Below, in pieces: positions 62,701 through 64,000 of a DNA stretch of 64,000 bases; within the stretch, counting starts at the first letter, position 1; each line of letters starts with the position of its first letter. The translations under genes were made by a program, and so were the position numbers. The DNA is from Sipunculus nudus (taxonomy: Eukaryota > Annelida > Sipuncula > Golfingiida > Sipunculidae), in assembly GCA_026874595.1 (NCBI GenBank), contig CM049306.1:3242019-3306018 (forward strand), in the 5' to 3' direction. The notes under the pieces are model-generated. The model worked only from the letters and a program-made list of their open reading frames with translations, was not told the DNA's origin and made no database searches.

Positions 62701-64000
62701 GTATTATATACGACAGAAAAATAATAATCTGCCTTCATACATGTATTATATACGACAGAAATATAACAATCTGCCTCCACACATGTATTATATACGACAG
62801 AAAAATAATAATCTGCCTTCACACATGTATTATATACGACAGAAAAATAACAATCTGCCTTCATACATGTATTATATACGACAGAAAAATAACAATCTGC
62901 CTTCATACATGTATTATATACGACAGAAAAATAACAATCTGCCTTCATACATGTATTATATACGACAGAAAAATAACAATCTGCCTTCATACATGTATTA
63001 TATACGACAGAAAAATAACAATCTGCCTTCATACATGTATTATATACGACAGAAAAATAATAATCTGCCTTCACACATGTATTATATACGACAGAAAAAT
63101 AACAATCTGCCTTCACACATGTATTATATACGACAGAAAAATAATAATCTGCCTTCATACATGTATTATATACGACAGAAAAATAATAATCTGCCTTCAC
63201 ACATGTATTATATACGACAGAAAAATAACAATCTGCCTTCACACATGTATTATATACGACAGAAAAATAACAATCTGCCTTCATACATGTATTATATACG
63301 ACAGAAAAATAATAATCTGCCTTCACGCATGTATTATATACGACAGAAAAATAACAATCTGCCTTCATACATGTATTATACACGACAGAAAAATAATAAT
63401 CTGCCTTCATACATGTATTATACACGACAGAAAAATAATAATCTGCCTTCATACATGTATTATATACGACAGAAAAATAACAATCTGCCTTCATACATGT
63501 ATTATATATGACAGAAAAATAACAATCTGCCTTCACAAATGTATTATATACGACAGAAAAATAATAATCTGCCTTCATACATGTATTATATACGACAGAA
63601 AAATAACAATCTGCCTTCACACATGTATTATACACGACAGGAAAATATTAATCTGCCTTCAGACATGTATTATATACGACAGAAAAATAATAATCTGCCT
63701 TCACACATGTATTATACACGACAGGAAAATAATAATCTGCCTTCACACATGTATTATACACGACAGGAAAATAATAATCTGCCTTCACACATGTATTATA
63801 CACGACAGGAAAATAATAATCTGCCTTCACACATGTATTATACACGAGAGGAAAATAATAATCTGCATTCCCACATGTATTATACACGACAGGAAAATTA
63901 TAATCTGCCTTCACACATGTATTATACACGACAGGAAAACTATAATCTGCGTTCACACATGTATTATACACGACAGGAAAATTATAATCTGCCTTCACAC
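59757..64000 (+). repeat. 42-bp minisatellite, about 100 copies, runs off the window
   Basis: The unit is tattatatacgacagaaaaa, then taacaatctgccttcataca and tg. Sequence variants are grouped: the acagaaaaataacaat type at 59,757-61,195, the acaggaaaattataat type at about 61,196-62,030, intermediate to 62,280, the first type again to about 63,620, and acaggaaaat types to the end. Since 42 is a multiple of 3, frames are open over long distances on both strands (14-residue period YYIRQKNNNLPSYM forward; CMKADCYFSVVYNT reverse). I consider these non-coding. Confidence 0.95.

Noticed and set aside
59725-63511. Very long open frames (622 and 634 codons forward, about 500 reverse) as repeat-protein genes
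   Set aside because: They follow only from a 42-bp period divisible by three; both strands are open at once, and no promoter, signal peptide or splice signals are visible.
59757-64000. CRISPR array
   Set aside because: The units are direct tandem copies with no unique spacers, and the sequence is animal genomic DNA with spliced genes.

Overview
The window looks like AT-rich animal nuclear DNA: GT-AG introns, no bacterial operon structure, and a very high load of short tandem arrays and non-autonomous transposons. The repeat style resembles mollusc genomes: ends rich in gtccgtccgtctg, internal tandem repeats of about 145-290 bp, and Helitron2/Helentron-like termini. I infer a mollusc or another lophotrochozoan; the sequence alone does not prove this.

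One gene can be rebuilt completely. A ten-exon SLC22 (organic cation/anion/carnitine transporter, major facilitator superfamily) gene lies on the + strand at 42,442-57,052. Every splice junction is phase-consistent and the product is 564 residues. Its introns hold a candidate solo LTR (intron 2), Helentron-like elements (introns 4, 5 and 8), a 128-bp array touching the exon 6 acceptor (intron 5), and a 44-bp array grown from the exon 9 donor (intron 9). A second, unrecognised two-exon gene is supported at 25,798-26,924 (238 residues, disordered, TATA promoter just upstream). A decayed LINE reverse-transcriptase tail sits near 23.8 kb.

Layout: 0.4-8.6 kb, Helentron-like families A and B with a tRNA-derived insertion. 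8.8-10.6 kb, a 35-bp array, TA tracts and a perfect 64-bp palindrome. 12.0-18.5 kb, a four-level transposon nest (A holding D, holding a terminal-inverted-repeat element, holding a hairpin MITE). 20.8-22.2 kb, a 58-bp array split by a family E element. 23.3-27.9 kb, LINE scrap and the unrecognised gene. 28.0-29.0 kb, a 42-bp minisatellite. 30.8-32.8 kb, family C with a nested element. 35-41 kb, dispersed duplications and a 28-bp array. 42.4-57.1 kb, SLC22. 57.4-58.0 kb, a candidate LTR. 59.76 kb to the window end, about 100 copies of another 42-bp repeat, open on both strands.

The most notable points are the minisatellite that multiplies a real 5' splice site together with a perfect CRE palindrome, the shared asymmetric-inverted-repeat plus hairpin plus CTAG design of several element families, and family D, which spreads arrays of nuclear-receptor-type half-sites. 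I did not find a convincing new protein-coding system.
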